From positions 1-64,000 of the forward strand of contig CAJYHN010000012.1 in assembly GCA_913774665.1 (NCBI GenBank): a DNA stretch of 64,000 bases, read 5' to 3'. Of this stretch, positions 52,892 to 61,473 are shown in pieces. The stretch is from an uncultured Microbacterium sp. (lineage in GTDB: Bacteria; Actinomycetota; Actinomycetes; Actinomycetales; Microbacteriaceae). The stretch's first letter is position 1. Every line of letters starts with the position of its first letter. Both the position numbers and the translations under genes were made by a program. The notes under the pieces are model-generated. The model was not told the origin of the DNA, made no database searches, and saw nothing but the letters and a program-made list of their open reading frames with translations.

Positions 52892-53568
52892 GCCAGCGAC
52901 TCCTCGTATCGGTCGACGACCCCGGATGCCGCGCCCGCGGCGACCAGGCGACCGTCGGCGAACAGCACGGCCGCGTCGCACCGCCGAGCGAGGGCGAGAT
53001 CGTGCGTGACCACGAGGGCGCGGTGCGAACCGTCGCCGAGGAGATGGTCGGCGATCCGGCAGGCGTTCCGGGCGTCCAGTAAGGCGGTGGGCTCGTCGGC
53101 GACGACCAGTTCGGGGTTCCGCACGAAGGCACCGCAGAGAGCGAGGAGCTGCTTCTGCCCGCCCGACAGCTCGGATGCCGGACGGTCGGCGAGCTCGGTC
53201 AGGCCGAACCGTTCCAGAGCGGCGCTCACGCGCGCCGCGCGCTCGCCCCGCGCGAGTCGCTCCGGGCGGAGCGAGAAGGCGACGTCGTCGGCGACGACCG
53301 GCATGACGATCTGGGCGTCGGGATTGCTCAGCACCAGGGCCACACGGCGACGGTGGGCGGCGGCATCGCTCTTCGGATCCTGGCCGAGCACCTCGAGCGA
53401 GCCCCGGGCGCGCGGCACGAGACCCGCGACGACCCGGGCGAAGGTCGACTTGCCGGAGCCGTTGTCCCCCACCACGGCGATGGTGCGCGCGCCGAGATCG
53501 AGGGTGACGTCGTTCAGGACGCTTCGGCCGTCGAGGCTGACGCTCAAGTGCGCGCAGCGAAGGGTCAT
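52885..53568 (-). CDS. bioM: ECF transporter ATPase BioM
   Basis: 227-residue single ABC ATPase. Walker A GDNGSGKST, Q-loop LSNPDAQIVMP, signature ELSGGQKQLLAL, Walker B ELVVADEPT and switch His in VVTHDL are all intact. The ATG overlaps the thiolase stop by 4 bp and its stop overlaps bioN by 7 bp, so the operon is translationally coupled. Energizes the BioMNY biotin importer. Confidence 0.92.
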   Translation of the reverse strand: MTLRCAHLSVSLDGRSVLNDVTLDLGARTIAVVGDNGSGKSTFARVVAGLVPRARGSLEVLGQDPKSDAAAHRRRVALVLSNPDAQIVMPVVADDVAFSLRPERLARGERAARVSAALERFGLTELADRPASELSGGQKQLLALCGAFVRNPELVVADEPTALLDARNACRIADHLLGDGSHRALVVTHDLALARRCDAAVLFADGRLVAAGAASGVVDRYEESLAC

Positions 53569-54662
53569 CGCACGACCTCGAAGACCGCCGCGACACCGAG
53601 TCCCCCGCCGACGGACGCTGCGGCGAGTCCGATCGTCCCGTCCGCGGCCCCCGCACGCACCAGTCGGGCGAACAGTCGCACCACCGCGACGGCCCCGCTC
53701 GCGCCCCACGGGTGCCCGAGAGCAAGCGCCCCGCCGTCTGCGCAGACGCGCGGGTCGTCGTCGCGGAGCCCGACGCGCGAGAGCACGGCGATGCTCTGCG
53801 CGGCGAACGCTTCGACGAGCTCGATCGCGGCGAGGTCCCGCGCGCCGAGGCCCGTCCGCGCGAGCACGGCGGCGATGGCGGGAGCCGCCCCGAGACCCGG
53901 CAGGGCCGGATCGCTCCCGGTGATCGCCGCGGCGCGAAGGGCGAGGCCCGGGCCGGCGCTCGCCGGGGCGACCATCACGGCTGCCGCCCCGTCCCCGATC
54001 CGCGTCGAGGATCCGGCCGTCACCGTGCCTCCGTCCACGAGCGGGACGAGTCGCCGCAACACCCGAGGGGGCACCCCCGCCCCCTCGTCGCGGGTCAGTG
54101 CGCCCACCGGGACGATCTCGGCCCGGAACCTCCCCTCCGCGTCGGCGCCCGCGGCGCGCGCATGGCTGCGACCCGCGAAGGCGTCCTGACGCTCGCGGGT
54201 GAGTCCGTCGTGGCGCGCCAGGTCGTCGGCGGAGCGCACCATGTCGGGGTCGGCGAAGCCCGCCGGAGCGAAGGGAGCGCGCGTGTACGGCACCCCCGCA
54301 AGCGTGCGCAGCGGCGCGGTCGACGCGCTCTCCACCCCACCCGCGATGCGCGCGATCCCGTCCACGCGCACCGCGTTCGCGGCATCCACGATCGCCGCCA
54401 GTCCGCTGCCGCACTGCCGGTCGACGGTGCCGCCGGGAACGTGCGGACCCAACCCGGCCGCGAGAGCGGCGAGACGTCCGATGTTCCCGCCCGGCCCGGT
54501 GCAGTTGCCCATCACCACGTCGGCGATCGGGGGGTGCCGAGCATCGCTCGCGACCGCCGACACCACGGCGGCGCTCAGCGCGGTGACGTCGTGGTGGCGG
54601 AGCCCGCGTCCCCGCAGGGCGAGAGGCGTGCGGCGTGCCGCGACGATCACCGGGTCACCCAC
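53565..54662 (-). CDS. Thiolase-family protein with altered active site, in the biotin-transport operon
   Basis: 365 residues from a GTG that overlaps the preceding ligase gene by 8 bp. The fold is that of an acetyl-CoA acetyltransferase: RTPLALRGRG near the start, GGTVDRQCGSGL with nucleophile C84, GGVESAS, GSSTRIGDGAAAVMV, and ALGHPWGASG with H317. Two usual catalytic positions differ: NEAFA reads VEAFA (Asn to V283) and the C-x-G motif near the C-terminus reads SVGGG (Cys to S350). Normal thiolysis is therefore doubtful; a condensing or binding role is possible. Its place between bioY and bioMN ties it to biotin or a precursor such as pimelate. Confidence 0.85.
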   Translation of the reverse strand: MGDPVIVAARRTPLALRGRGLRHHDVTALSAAVVSAVASDARHPPIADVVMGNCTGPGGNIGRLAALAAGLGPHVPGGTVDRQCGSGLAAIVDAANAVRVDGIARIAGGVESASTAPLRTLAGVPYTRAPFAPAGFADPDMVRSADDLARHDGLTRERQDAFAGRSHARAAGADAEGRFRAEIVPVGALTRDEGAGVPPRVLRRLVPLVDGGTVTAGSSTRIGDGAAAVMVAPASAGPGLALRAAAITGSDPALPGLGAAPAIAAVLARTGLGARDLAAIELVEAFAAQSIAVLSRVGLRDDDPRVCADGGALALGHPWGASGAVAVVRLFARLVRAGAADGTIGLAAASVGGGLGVAAVFEVVR

Positions 54663-55728
54663 GATCCCGTCCCGTCCCGGCCGCGAGCCGCTCCACGTCG
54701 GCGCGCGCGGGCTTGCCCGAGAGCGTGCGAGGGATCGTGCCGAAGAACCACCGCCGCGGCCGGTGGGCCGGGACGAGCCGGGCGGCCGCCTCCCGCCGCA
54801 GATCGTCGGGGCCGTCCCCCTCCACCTCGACGAACGCGGCGACGAGCGCACCGACACCGGGGCGCGGCATGCCGAACACGACGGCATCCCGCACTCCCGG
54901 AATCTCGCGCAGCGCCGCCTCGACCTCTTCGGGGACGACCGTCGCCGACGCGCTGAGGATCGCCCCGTCTCGCCGCCCGAGCAGGTGCAGGCCGCCGTCC
55001 CTCACCTCGGCGCGGTCGCCCACGGTGGCCCACCCGCCCGCGCCCTCGAGGGGTCCGCCCGCGCCCAGATACCCGAGGGCCACGAAAGGCGAACGCACCC
55101 ACACCTCGCCGCCTCGCACCTCGAGCTCGACGCCCGGGAAGGCGCGGAGCCCGTCGCCCGAGTCGATCGCGACGAACGACAGCTCCGCGGCGCCGTAATA
55201 GGACACGACCTGCACACCCGCGCTCTCGGCTCGCGCGCGCAGGGCCGGGTCGAGGTGCGACCCGCCGACCAGCGCGCGGCGCGGAGTCCCACCGGCATCC
55301 AGGAGCGCTCGCAGACCCTGGGGGGTCGCGTGAACGCACGTCGCGTCGACGTCGACCCCCAGAGCGGGGCGGGGACCGCCGGCGAGCGCGTGCGCGAGCG
55401 AGAAGAGCGTCAGGGATGCCGCCGGCGGAGCGGGCAGTGCGATCGCATCGTCCGGCCCCGCGTCGAGAAGCGCCGCGACGGTCGCGAACGACGAGCTCCA
55501 CGAGGCGGCCGTGCGCAGCACCACGCGCGGGGCGCCGCGGCTTCCCGAGGTGAGCGTCGCCCAGGCCGCGTCGGCGGGCACCTCGCCCTCCCGGATCAGC
55601 ACCTCGACGTCGCGGCGCTGCGCGGCACTCCATCGGGGATCGGCGACCAGCACGGCCCGCCCGGCAGCACGGACCTCGGCGATGCGATCGAGAAGCTCGG
55701 GTGCGTCACCGTCGACGATGGTGATCAC
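54655..55728 (-). CDS. Short AMP-binding acyl-CoA ligase (MenE-like) in the biotin-transport operon
   Basis: 357 residues from a GTG that overlaps the bioY stop (GTGA). A compact adenylate-forming ligase: P-loop TLTSGSRGAPRVV, SYYGAAELSF (usual YG-x-TE), WATVGDRAEVRDGGLHLLGRRDGAI, and catalytic Lys in TLSGKPAR. The N-terminal part is truncated relative to ~500-residue ligases, as in MenE-like proteins. Position suggests activation of a biotin-related carboxylate, for example pimelate, but no o-succinylbenzoate or menaquinone gene is nearby. Substrate unproven. Confidence 0.82.
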   Translation of the reverse strand: MITIVDGDAPELLDRIAEVRAAGRAVLVADPRWSAAQRRDVEVLIREGEVPADAAWATLTSGSRGAPRVVLRTAASWSSSFATVAALLDAGPDDAIALPAPPAASLTLFSLAHALAGGPRPALGVDVDATCVHATPQGLRALLDAGGTPRRALVGGSHLDPALRARAESAGVQVVSYYGAAELSFVAIDSGDGLRAFPGVELEVRGGEVWVRSPFVALGYLGAGGPLEGAGGWATVGDRAEVRDGGLHLLGRRDGAILSASATVVPEEVEAALREIPGVRDAVVFGMPRPGVGALVAAFVEVEGDGPDDLRREAAARLVPAHRPRRWFFGTIPRTLSGKPARADVERLAAGTGRDRG

Positions 55729-56321
55729 GCGGCGACGGCCTCCGGTGCGTGCGCGCGGAGCTTCCAGGTGCGACGGAAGCCCCGCGGGTAGGCCCGGACC
55801 AGAGCGGCGACGATCGCGGTCGCCACCGCAGCCTTCAGCAGGTCGCCGGGCAGGAACACGAGGCTCGCCAGGGCGGTCTCGCCGAGGGGGAGCCGTGTCA
55901 CGAGGCTCTGCACCGGGATTCCGACCGCGTAGATCGCCCCGATGCCACCCGCGACCATCGCGAGAGCCGTCCGCCACAGCACGGGCCGTCGCCCGCCCGC
56001 GTGCACCAGCATGCCGATGACCGCGGCGCCCAGGATCCACCCGAGGGCGTACCCCGCGCTCGGCCCGAGGAACACCGCGATGCCGCCACGGCCACCGGCG
56101 AGCAACGGCAGTCCCGCCGCGACCAGCGCCAGCAGCACGGTCACCGAGAGCGCGCCCAGCCAGGGCCCGAGCACAGCGCCGGCGAGCATAACTCCCAGCG
56201 TCTGAGCGGTGATCGGCACGCCCCCGAAGACCGGGAAGCTGCCCGGGAGCCCGAGAACGGCGATGAGCGCGGCGAAGACGGCAACGCGGGCGAGGTCGGT
56301 GGCGTCGAGGGTACGGGCCAT
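55725..56321 (-). CDS. bioY: Biotin ECF transporter S component BioY
   Basis: 198-residue membrane substrate-capture protein. Landmarks of BioY: GSFPVFGGVPITAQTLGVMLAGAVLGP, GGIAVFLGPSAGYALGWILGA and LPGDLLKAAVATAI, with six hydrophobic helices. Ribosome site AAGGA before the ATG. Two BioQ-type boxes lie 14-41 bp upstream, and the gene heads the operon bioY-ligase-thiolase-bioM-bioN. Expression should rise when biotin is scarce. Confidence 0.95.
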   Translation of the reverse strand: MARTLDATDLARVAVFAALIAVLGLPGSFPVFGGVPITAQTLGVMLAGAVLGPWLGALSVTVLLALVAAGLPLLAGGRGGIAVFLGPSAGYALGWILGAAVIGMLVHAGGRRPVLWRTALAMVAGGIGAIYAVGIPVQSLVTRLPLGETALASLVFLPGDLLKAAVATAIVAALVRAYPRGFRRTWKLRAHAPEAVAA

Positions 56322-56334
56322 GAGGAATCCTTCC

Positions 56335-56362
56335 TGAACGGTGTTCACTTGAACGGCGTTCA
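56335..56362. promoter_or_regulatory. Two BioQ boxes between bioY and bioQ
   Basis: TGAAC-GGT-GTTCA (56335-56347) and TGAAC-GGC-GTTCA (56350-56362): two 13-bp palindromes spaced 15 bp centre to centre. The pattern TGAAC-N3-GTT(C/A) is the known BioQ motif of actinobacteria. Located in the 55-bp gap of divergent bioY and the TetR gene, so it controls both. Confidence 0.88.
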
Positions 56363-56376
56363 CTATACTCATCCGC

Positions 56377-56931
56377 ATGGCACCCCGAGGGCATACCGCT
56401 GACGACGTCGCGCGGACCGCGCTGCAGATCCTCGACGAACACGGCCTGCCCGACCTCACGATGCGACGCCTCGCGACCGCCCTCGACGTGCAGGCGAGCG
56501 CCCTCTACTGGCACTTCCCGAACAAGCAGTCCCTGCTCGCGGAGCTCTCCGATCGGGTCGTCGGTCGCATGGCATCCGGAACAGCGAGAGACCTTGTCGT
56601 CGAAGCCCGCGCCCTGCGCGAGGCCCTTCTGGCCTACCGCGACGGTGCCGAAGTGGTCTCGAGCACGCTGGCGATGGGCCTGGGGTCGTCGCTGCCGCAC
56701 GACCGACTCGCCGCGACCGTGATCGCCGAGGGATTCGACGACGAGACCGCCCGCCGTGTCGCGACCACGGTGCTGCACTACGTGCTCGGCTTCGTGTGGC
56801 ACGAGCAGCAGCGCCTGCAGTACGACAGCGCGGGGGCTCGAGAGGGCGCTGCGGGCGGACTCGCCGACGACGACTTCGCCTCGGGGCTGGACCTCATCGC
56901 CGCGGGGTTGCGGGCGCGCGGACGCGTCTGA
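56377..56931 (+). CDS. bioQ: BioQ-like TetR family regulator of biotin genes
   Basis: 184-residue TetR repressor. N-terminal helix-turn-helix (residues ~8-55) includes LTMRRLATALDVQASALYWHFPNKQSLLAELSD, the form common to BioQ and TetR(C) relatives. Divergent from bioY with two BioQ-type palindromes between them, the arrangement known for actinobacterial biotin regulation, where BirA-biotin status is sensed indirectly. Autoregulation is expected. Confidence 0.85.
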   Translation: MAPRGHTADDVARTALQILDEHGLPDLTMRRLATALDVQASALYWHFPNKQSLLAELSDRVVGRMASGTARDLVVEARALREALLAYRDGAEVVSSTLAMGLGSSLPHDRLAATVIAEGFDDETARRVATTVLHYVLGFVWHEQQRLQYDSAGAREGAAGGLADDDFASGLDLIAAGLRARGRV

Positions 56932-56976
56932 CGCGGCGGTGTAGGGCCGGCGACGCGGGCGGGACCCGCGACCGCC

Positions 56977-58836
56977 TCAGCGCTGCTTGACCTCGCCGAA
57001 GAGCCGCGCGATCGGCATGAGGACCGCCGGCCGCGCCGCCACCCAGGCCGCGGCCATCACCACGAGGGAGGCAGCGAAGATCAGCAGACCGGTCGGGTCG
57101 CTCGTGTACGCGGCGGGGTCTTCCGAGCCGCGCGCGGCGTACATGTGATTGAGGTTGCGCAGGGCTCCGGTCGCCAGCACGAGGGCGACGTGTACGACGA
57201 TGAACGCGACGAAGAACAGCATTGTGGGGAAGTGCACCTTGCGCGCCCACTCGATCGGGTAGAGCTTGTTGAGCTTCTCGGCGTCCTTGGGCCACACCCC
57301 CGACAGGCGCACGCCGCTGATGATCGCGAGGGGCGCGGCGACGAAGGTGATCGCGAAGTACGACAGTTGTTGCAGGCTGTTGTAGTTCACCCAGCCGTTC
57401 TCGGTCGGCCAGTCGAGCGAGGCGTACTGCAGGGCGGCAGACAGCGCGTTGGGGAAGACCTCCCACGAGGTCGGGACGATACGCATCCACTGCCCCGTCA
57501 CGAACAGCAGCACGACGAAGACGACGCCGTTGGCGATCCACAGGATGTCGAGCGCTTGGTGGAACCACAGCCCCAGGCTGATCCGCCGCTTCTTGTTGTT
57601 CCGCGGCGACCAGAACGCGGCCGGGCGCTTCTCTCGCCGCACCTGCCAGCCGGTGCGGATGATCAGCAGCAGGAAGAGGCTGTTGAGGAAGTGCGACCAG
57701 TTCAGCCAGACCGGGAGCCCCACGGGCGCCGACTCGGGCAGGTGGTACTCGCCGGGGAACGCCGCGAGGAACTCCCGCCCGGGCCCGATCGCGAGCACGA
57801 ACCGCGCGATCAGCACGGCGATGCCGACCAGAGCCAGCGCGAAGACACCGAGCACCGCGGTCGAGCCGAGCAGCTGCACGGGTGAGAAGTCCGCGAGGCG
57901 CGGCTGCACCCCGGCGACCGACCGCTTCTGCTCGGAGAGCGCCGTCGTCGCCCGGTTTCGGGCCGCCGCCCCCGGCCAGACCGTGCGCGGCACGGTGAGC
58001 GGCGGGCGCGGGGATGCCGTTACGGCCGCGCCAGTTCCGGGCGGAGCGGGGTTCGCGGTGTCGACCTCGGCCGAAGCCGCGGGCGCCGTCGCGCGGGCGG
58101 TCGCCGCGGACCTCGCCGCCGTCTCGGCATCCGCACCGGCATCGGCCCCGGTCGCCGCAGAGGGCGTCGCGCTCCCGACATTCACCCCAGGCTCGGTTGC
58201 CCTCACGCCGGCGCGCGCCGTCCCGGCATCCGCACCGACATCGGCCCCACGCGCCGCCGCAGGCGCCGCACTCCCGGCATTCACCCCAGGCTCGGTTGCC
58301 CTCACGCCGGCGCGCGCCGTCTCGGCGTCCGCACCGGTTTCGGATCCACTCACCGGAATCGGACGCGAGATGCCCGCTGATCCGATTCCGTTGCGATTCT
58401 CCGACGTCGCTGCGGAGCCACCACCCGCGACAGAGGGAGGGACAGCGGATGCCGGCGGCCAGGGCTCCCCGCCCGGCACACGCGGCAGACCTCGGCGGAC
58501 GCCGACGGTCGGGGCTTCCCCCGCGGGCGCCCCGGGAACGGGTGCCCCCGGAGCGGGTGCCCCCGGAGTGGGCACCCCCGGAATGGGCACCTTGGGAGGA
58601 AGCGCCCCGGGAGCGGGCGCAACAGAGACAGACGGATTCCCCGGATGCGGATCAGACGGCGCCTGCGATCCGACCCCGTCGCGCGGAGCCGAATCCGTTG
58701 CCGCCGCGACCACATCCGCGCCCTCGAACGAGACGACGTCGGCGTCGCCGGGCGCGCCCGGTGCCGCGGGCGGCCAGGGCTCCCCGCCGGGGGTGCGCGG
58801 CAGCCCGCGTCGCGGGGTGCGGGGTGTGGACGCCAT
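56977..58836 (-). CDS. Cytochrome b/b6-type membrane protein with long Pro/Ala-rich N-terminus
   Basis: 619 residues; the ATG directly follows the etfA stop (TAGATG). Residues 1-324 are low-complexity Pro/Ala/Gly with a duplicated RRGLPR(T/V)PGGEPWPP motif and ~33-residue repeats. Residues 325-619 are a four- to five-helix domain resembling formate-dehydrogenase/hydrogenase cytochrome b: WLNWSHFLNSLFLLLIIRTG (H382), LWFHQALDILW (H426), RKVHFPTMLFF (H535) and VVHVALVL (H549) could ligate two haems. Encoded with etfB and etfA, it may pass electrons from the flavoprotein to quinone. That role is inference; no ETF:quinone oxidoreductase gene is seen here. Confidence 0.78.
   Translation of the reverse strand: MASTPRTPRRGLPRTPGGEPWPPAAPGAPGDADVVSFEGADVVAAATDSAPRDGVGSQAPSDPHPGNPSVSVAPAPGALPPKVPIPGVPTPGAPAPGAPVPGAPAGEAPTVGVRRGLPRVPGGEPWPPASAVPPSVAGGGSAATSENRNGIGSAGISRPIPVSGSETGADAETARAGVRATEPGVNAGSAAPAAARGADVGADAGTARAGVRATEPGVNVGSATPSAATGADAGADAETAARSAATARATAPAASAEVDTANPAPPGTGAAVTASPRPPLTVPRTVWPGAAARNRATTALSEQKRSVAGVQPRLADFSPVQLLGSTAVLGVFALALVGIAVLIARFVLAIGPGREFLAAFPGEYHLPESAPVGLPVWLNWSHFLNSLFLLLIIRTGWQVRREKRPAAFWSPRNNKKRRISLGLWFHQALDILWIANGVVFVVLLFVTGQWMRIVPTSWEVFPNALSAALQYASLDWPTENGWVNYNSLQQLSYFAITFVAAPLAIISGVRLSGVWPKDAEKLNKLYPIEWARKVHFPTMLFFVAFIVVHVALVLATGALRNLNHMYAARGSEDPAAYTSDPTGLLIFAASLVVMAAAWVAARPAVLMPIARLFGEVKQR
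58119..58350 (-). repeat. 99-bp in-frame repeats inside the cytochrome b N-terminus
   Basis: A 41-bp block is identical at 58181-58221 and 58280-58320, giving a period of 99 bp (33 residues, core ARAGVRATEPGVN), and a shorter related segment begins near 58119. Repeat-number change by slippage is likely. Confidence 0.8.
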
Positions 58837-59814
58837 CTACTCTCGAGAGAACTTCTTCTGGGCGTCGAGCGCGCTGATGAGCTGCGGGACGACGGTGAAC
58901 AGATCTCCGACGATACCGAAGTCGGCGATCTCGAAGATGGGGGCTTCCGGGTTCTTGTCGATCGCGACGATCGTGCGAGCGGTCTGCATGCCCGCGCGGT
59001 GCTGGATGGCCCCCGAGATACCCAGAGCCACATACAACCGCGGCGACACCGTGACCCCGGTCTGCCCGACCTGCGCGGCGGCGGGCACGTAGCCCGCGTC
59101 GACCGCGGCCCGCGATGCCCCGACGGCGGCACCGAGAGCATCGGCGAGCTGCTCGACGAGGGCGAAGTCCTCGCGCGAGCCCACCCCTCGACCGCCGGCG
59201 ACGACCGCCGCGGCCCCGCGCAGTTCGGGACGCGCCGAGGCGACGGTCGTCTCGGCGAACCCTTCGACGCGGGCGTGAGGGGTTCCGGATGCCGTGACGT
59301 CGAGGCTCTCGACGACGAGCGGTCGCGCGCCGAGACGCGCCTCGACGGAACCGGGGCGGAGCGTGGCGGCGAGGGGGCCGAAGGTGGGAGCCCCGTCGAC
59401 GGTGAAGGCGCCGCCGAAGGCCGCGTGGTGGGCGACCACGCCGAGGTCGTCGCGGCCGACGCCCACGACGTCGGTGGCGAGGGGCATGCGCAGGCGCGCG
59501 GCCAGGCGCGCGAGCGCGTCACGCGACTCGACGGCGTGCGAGGCGAGCACCAGGTCGGGGCTCTCCCTCGCCACCGCCGCGGCGAGCGCGTCGACGACCG
59601 GACCGGTCAGCGCATCGGCGTCGGTGACGGCGGTGAGAACGCGCGTGGCGCCGAGTTCCGCCGCCTCGGTCGACGCCTTCTCGAGGGAGTCTGCGGTCGA
59701 GGCGATCAGCGCGACGGGGTCGCCGACGCTCGCGGAGGCGGCGATCAGACCGGGGGCGGAGGCAGCGAGAGACCCGCCGGGCAGCACTTCGAGCAGCACG
59801 AGAGCGGAGGTCAT
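58837..59814 (-). CDS. etfA: Electron transfer flavoprotein subunit alpha
   Basis: 325 residues from the ATG in TGATG with the etfB stop (a GTG one codon earlier is possible). Binds FAD and accepts electrons from acyl-CoA dehydrogenases. The C-terminal FAD domain has VAGGRGVGSREDFALVEQLADALG, GYVPAAAQVGQTG, LYVALGISGAIQHRAGMQ and IVAIDKNPEAPIFEIADFGIVGD, all standard. Length is normal. Followed without a gap by the cytochrome b-type gene. Confidence 0.95.
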   Translation of the reverse strand: MTSALVLLEVLPGGSLAASAPGLIAASASVGDPVALIASTADSLEKASTEAAELGATRVLTAVTDADALTGPVVDALAAAVARESPDLVLASHAVESRDALARLAARLRMPLATDVVGVGRDDLGVVAHHAAFGGAFTVDGAPTFGPLAATLRPGSVEARLGARPLVVESLDVTASGTPHARVEGFAETTVASARPELRGAAAVVAGGRGVGSREDFALVEQLADALGAAVGASRAAVDAGYVPAAAQVGQTGVTVSPRLYVALGISGAIQHRAGMQTARTIVAIDKNPEAPIFEIADFGIVGDLFTVVPQLISALDAQKKFSRE

Positions 59815-60590
59815 CACGCCACCCCCTCGGCCACGAGGAAGGCCGCCAGCTTCTCACCCGCGTCGCCCTCGTCGACGATCTTCGTGCCGGCCGAGCGCGG
59901 CGGCCTTTCGGCGACGGACAGCATGATGTACCGGGCGACCGCGGGGTCGTCGACGTCGACGCCGAGCTCGGCGGCATCCAGGATCTCGTACGGCTTCTTC
60001 TTGGCGGCCATGATGCCCTTGAACGTCGTGAACCGCCCCTCGGGCATCGCCTCGGCGACCGACACGACGGCCGGAAGGTCGGCGGACACCCGCATGGTGC
60101 CGGCGTCGCTCACGCGGTCGCCCGAGACGGCGCCGTCGGACACGTCGAGACTCGACAGGGCCGTCAGCTGCGCCACGCCCAGCAGCTCCGCGACCATCGC
60201 CGGCAGCACACCTCCGCCCCCGTCTGTCGACAGGTTGCCCGCGATGACCAGGTCGAATCCGGTGCGGCGGATCGCCGCGGCGAGCACCTCGGCGGTGAGC
60301 ACGAGGTCGGCCCCGCGCAGGGTGTCGTCGACCACGTGCACGGCCGAGGTGGCGCCCATCGCGAGCGCCTTCCGCACGGTCGCGGTGGCCGAGGCGGGCG
60401 CCATGGTCACCACCACGACCTCGGTGCCGGCGTGTTCGTCGGCGTAGGCGAGGGCGGCCTCGACGGCCCGCTCGTCGATCTCGTCGAGCACGGCCGCAGC
60501 TCCCGCGCGGTCGGTCAGCCCGGTCTCGAGATCGAGCCGCCGCTCACCCCAGGTGTCGGGCACTTCTTTGATCAGGACCACGATCTTCAT
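59814..60590 (-). CDS. etfB: Electron transfer flavoprotein subunit beta
   Basis: 258 residues with an AAGGAG ribosome site. AMP-binding partner of EtfA in the soluble heterodimer. Signatures: MKIVVLIKEVPDTWG at the start, LDEIDERAVEAAL, ADLVLTAEVLAAAIRRTGFDLVIAGNLSTDGGGGVLPAMVAELLG, and the EtfB loop LPAVVSVAEAMPEGRFTTFKGIMAAKKKP. First gene of etfB-etfA-cytochrome b. A MarR gene 246 bp upstream is divergent. Confidence 0.95.
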   Translation of the reverse strand: MKIVVLIKEVPDTWGERRLDLETGLTDRAGAAAVLDEIDERAVEAALAYADEHAGTEVVVVTMAPASATATVRKALAMGATSAVHVVDDTLRGADLVLTAEVLAAAIRRTGFDLVIAGNLSTDGGGGVLPAMVAELLGVAQLTALSSLDVSDGAVSGDRVSDAGTMRVSADLPAVVSVAEAMPEGRFTTFKGIMAAKKKPYEILDAAELGVDVDDPAVARYIMLSVAERPPRSAGTKIVDEGDAGEKLAAFLVAEGVA

Positions 60591-60687
60591 CGACGGGTCT
60601 CCTTCGGTGAGGGGGCGGATGCCGCGTCCCGGCGGCAACGGGAGAGGGCGGGGTGCGTGACGGTCGAGGAGCCGGGCCGCCGACGCC

Positions 60688-60784
60688 GGGTCTCGGAGCC
60701 CGTCGAAGGGACCGGAGCCAGACGCGAGAGGTCCGAAAGACCCCACAGCGCAGACGGGGTCCCCGAGCCTGTCGAAGCGACCGG
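60688..60784. repeat. REP-like pair of 28-bp intergenic repeats
   Basis: 60688-60715 and 60757-60784 share 24 of 28 bases, core GAGCC(C/T)GTCGAAG, 69 bp apart in the gap between etfB and the MarR gene. The GAGCCTGTCGAAG core is one I recall as scattered through intergenic regions of related genomes. Confidence 0.7.
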
Positions 60785-60836
60785 CAACCGCGTACCCGAG
60801 CCGCCCGAGCGGTACCGTGAGTCGCGAGGAGGACCG

Positions 60837-61364
60837 ATGACGCGACGACTGCCTGTCGACCCGATCGCCGAGGCGAAGCGCCAGTGGCTCGCGCACGGGT
60901 GGAACGACGCCGCCGACGGCATGACCGTGGTGACCTCGGTGATCCGCGCGCACCAGCTGCTGATGGCGGCGATCGACCGGGCGCTCAAGCCCTTCGACCT
61001 GTCGTTCTCGCGCTTCGAGATGCTGCGACTGCTCGCCTTCACGCGCGAGGGGCGGATGCCGATGGCCAGCGCCATCGCGCGCCTCCAGGTGCACCCGACG
61101 AGTGTCACGAACACGGTCGAGCGCCTCGCGCGCGACGGGTACGTGACGCGCGAGCCGCACCCGACCGACGGCCGGGCGGCATTGCTCTCGCTGACGGAGG
61201 CGGGGCGACGGCGCGTGGACGAAGCGACGGCTGCGCTCAACGCCGTGTTCTCCGACCTCGGCCTCGACGACGACGACGCGACGGCGCTCGTGCGGATCAT
61301 CGCGCGGTTCCGCAAGGGCGCGGGTGACTTCGCCGACCCGGCGCCCGTGCCCGACCCGCTCTGA
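60837..61364 (+). CDS. MarR family transcriptional regulator
   Basis: 175 residues with a GAGGAGGA ribosome site. Dimeric wHTH protein: FDLSFSRFEMLRLLAF, MASAIARLQVHPTSVTNTVERLARDGYVTR (recognition helix) and the wing PTDGRAALLSLTEAG. The 28 N-terminal residues (LPVDPIAEAKRQWLAHGWNDAADGM) are typical of actinobacterial members near fatty-acid or CoA-ester genes. Divergent from etfB; a regulatory link to the acyl-CoA module is likely but unproven. Confidence 0.9.
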   Translation: MTRRLPVDPIAEAKRQWLAHGWNDAADGMTVVTSVIRAHQLLMAAIDRALKPFDLSFSRFEMLRLLAFTREGRMPMASAIARLQVHPTSVTNTVERLARDGYVTREPHPTDGRAALLSLTEAGRRRVDEATAALNAVFSDLGLDDDDATALVRIIARFRKGAGDFADPAPVPDPL

Positions 61365-61473
61365 GACGGGCCGACTCGCGGCGCCGCGCTCCGCGGTGCG
61401 CGCGAGCGGGCAGGCGACAGCGAACCACCGCGGGCGTCCTCGCCCACGGCTCGCTCCCGCCACCCGCGCCCGC

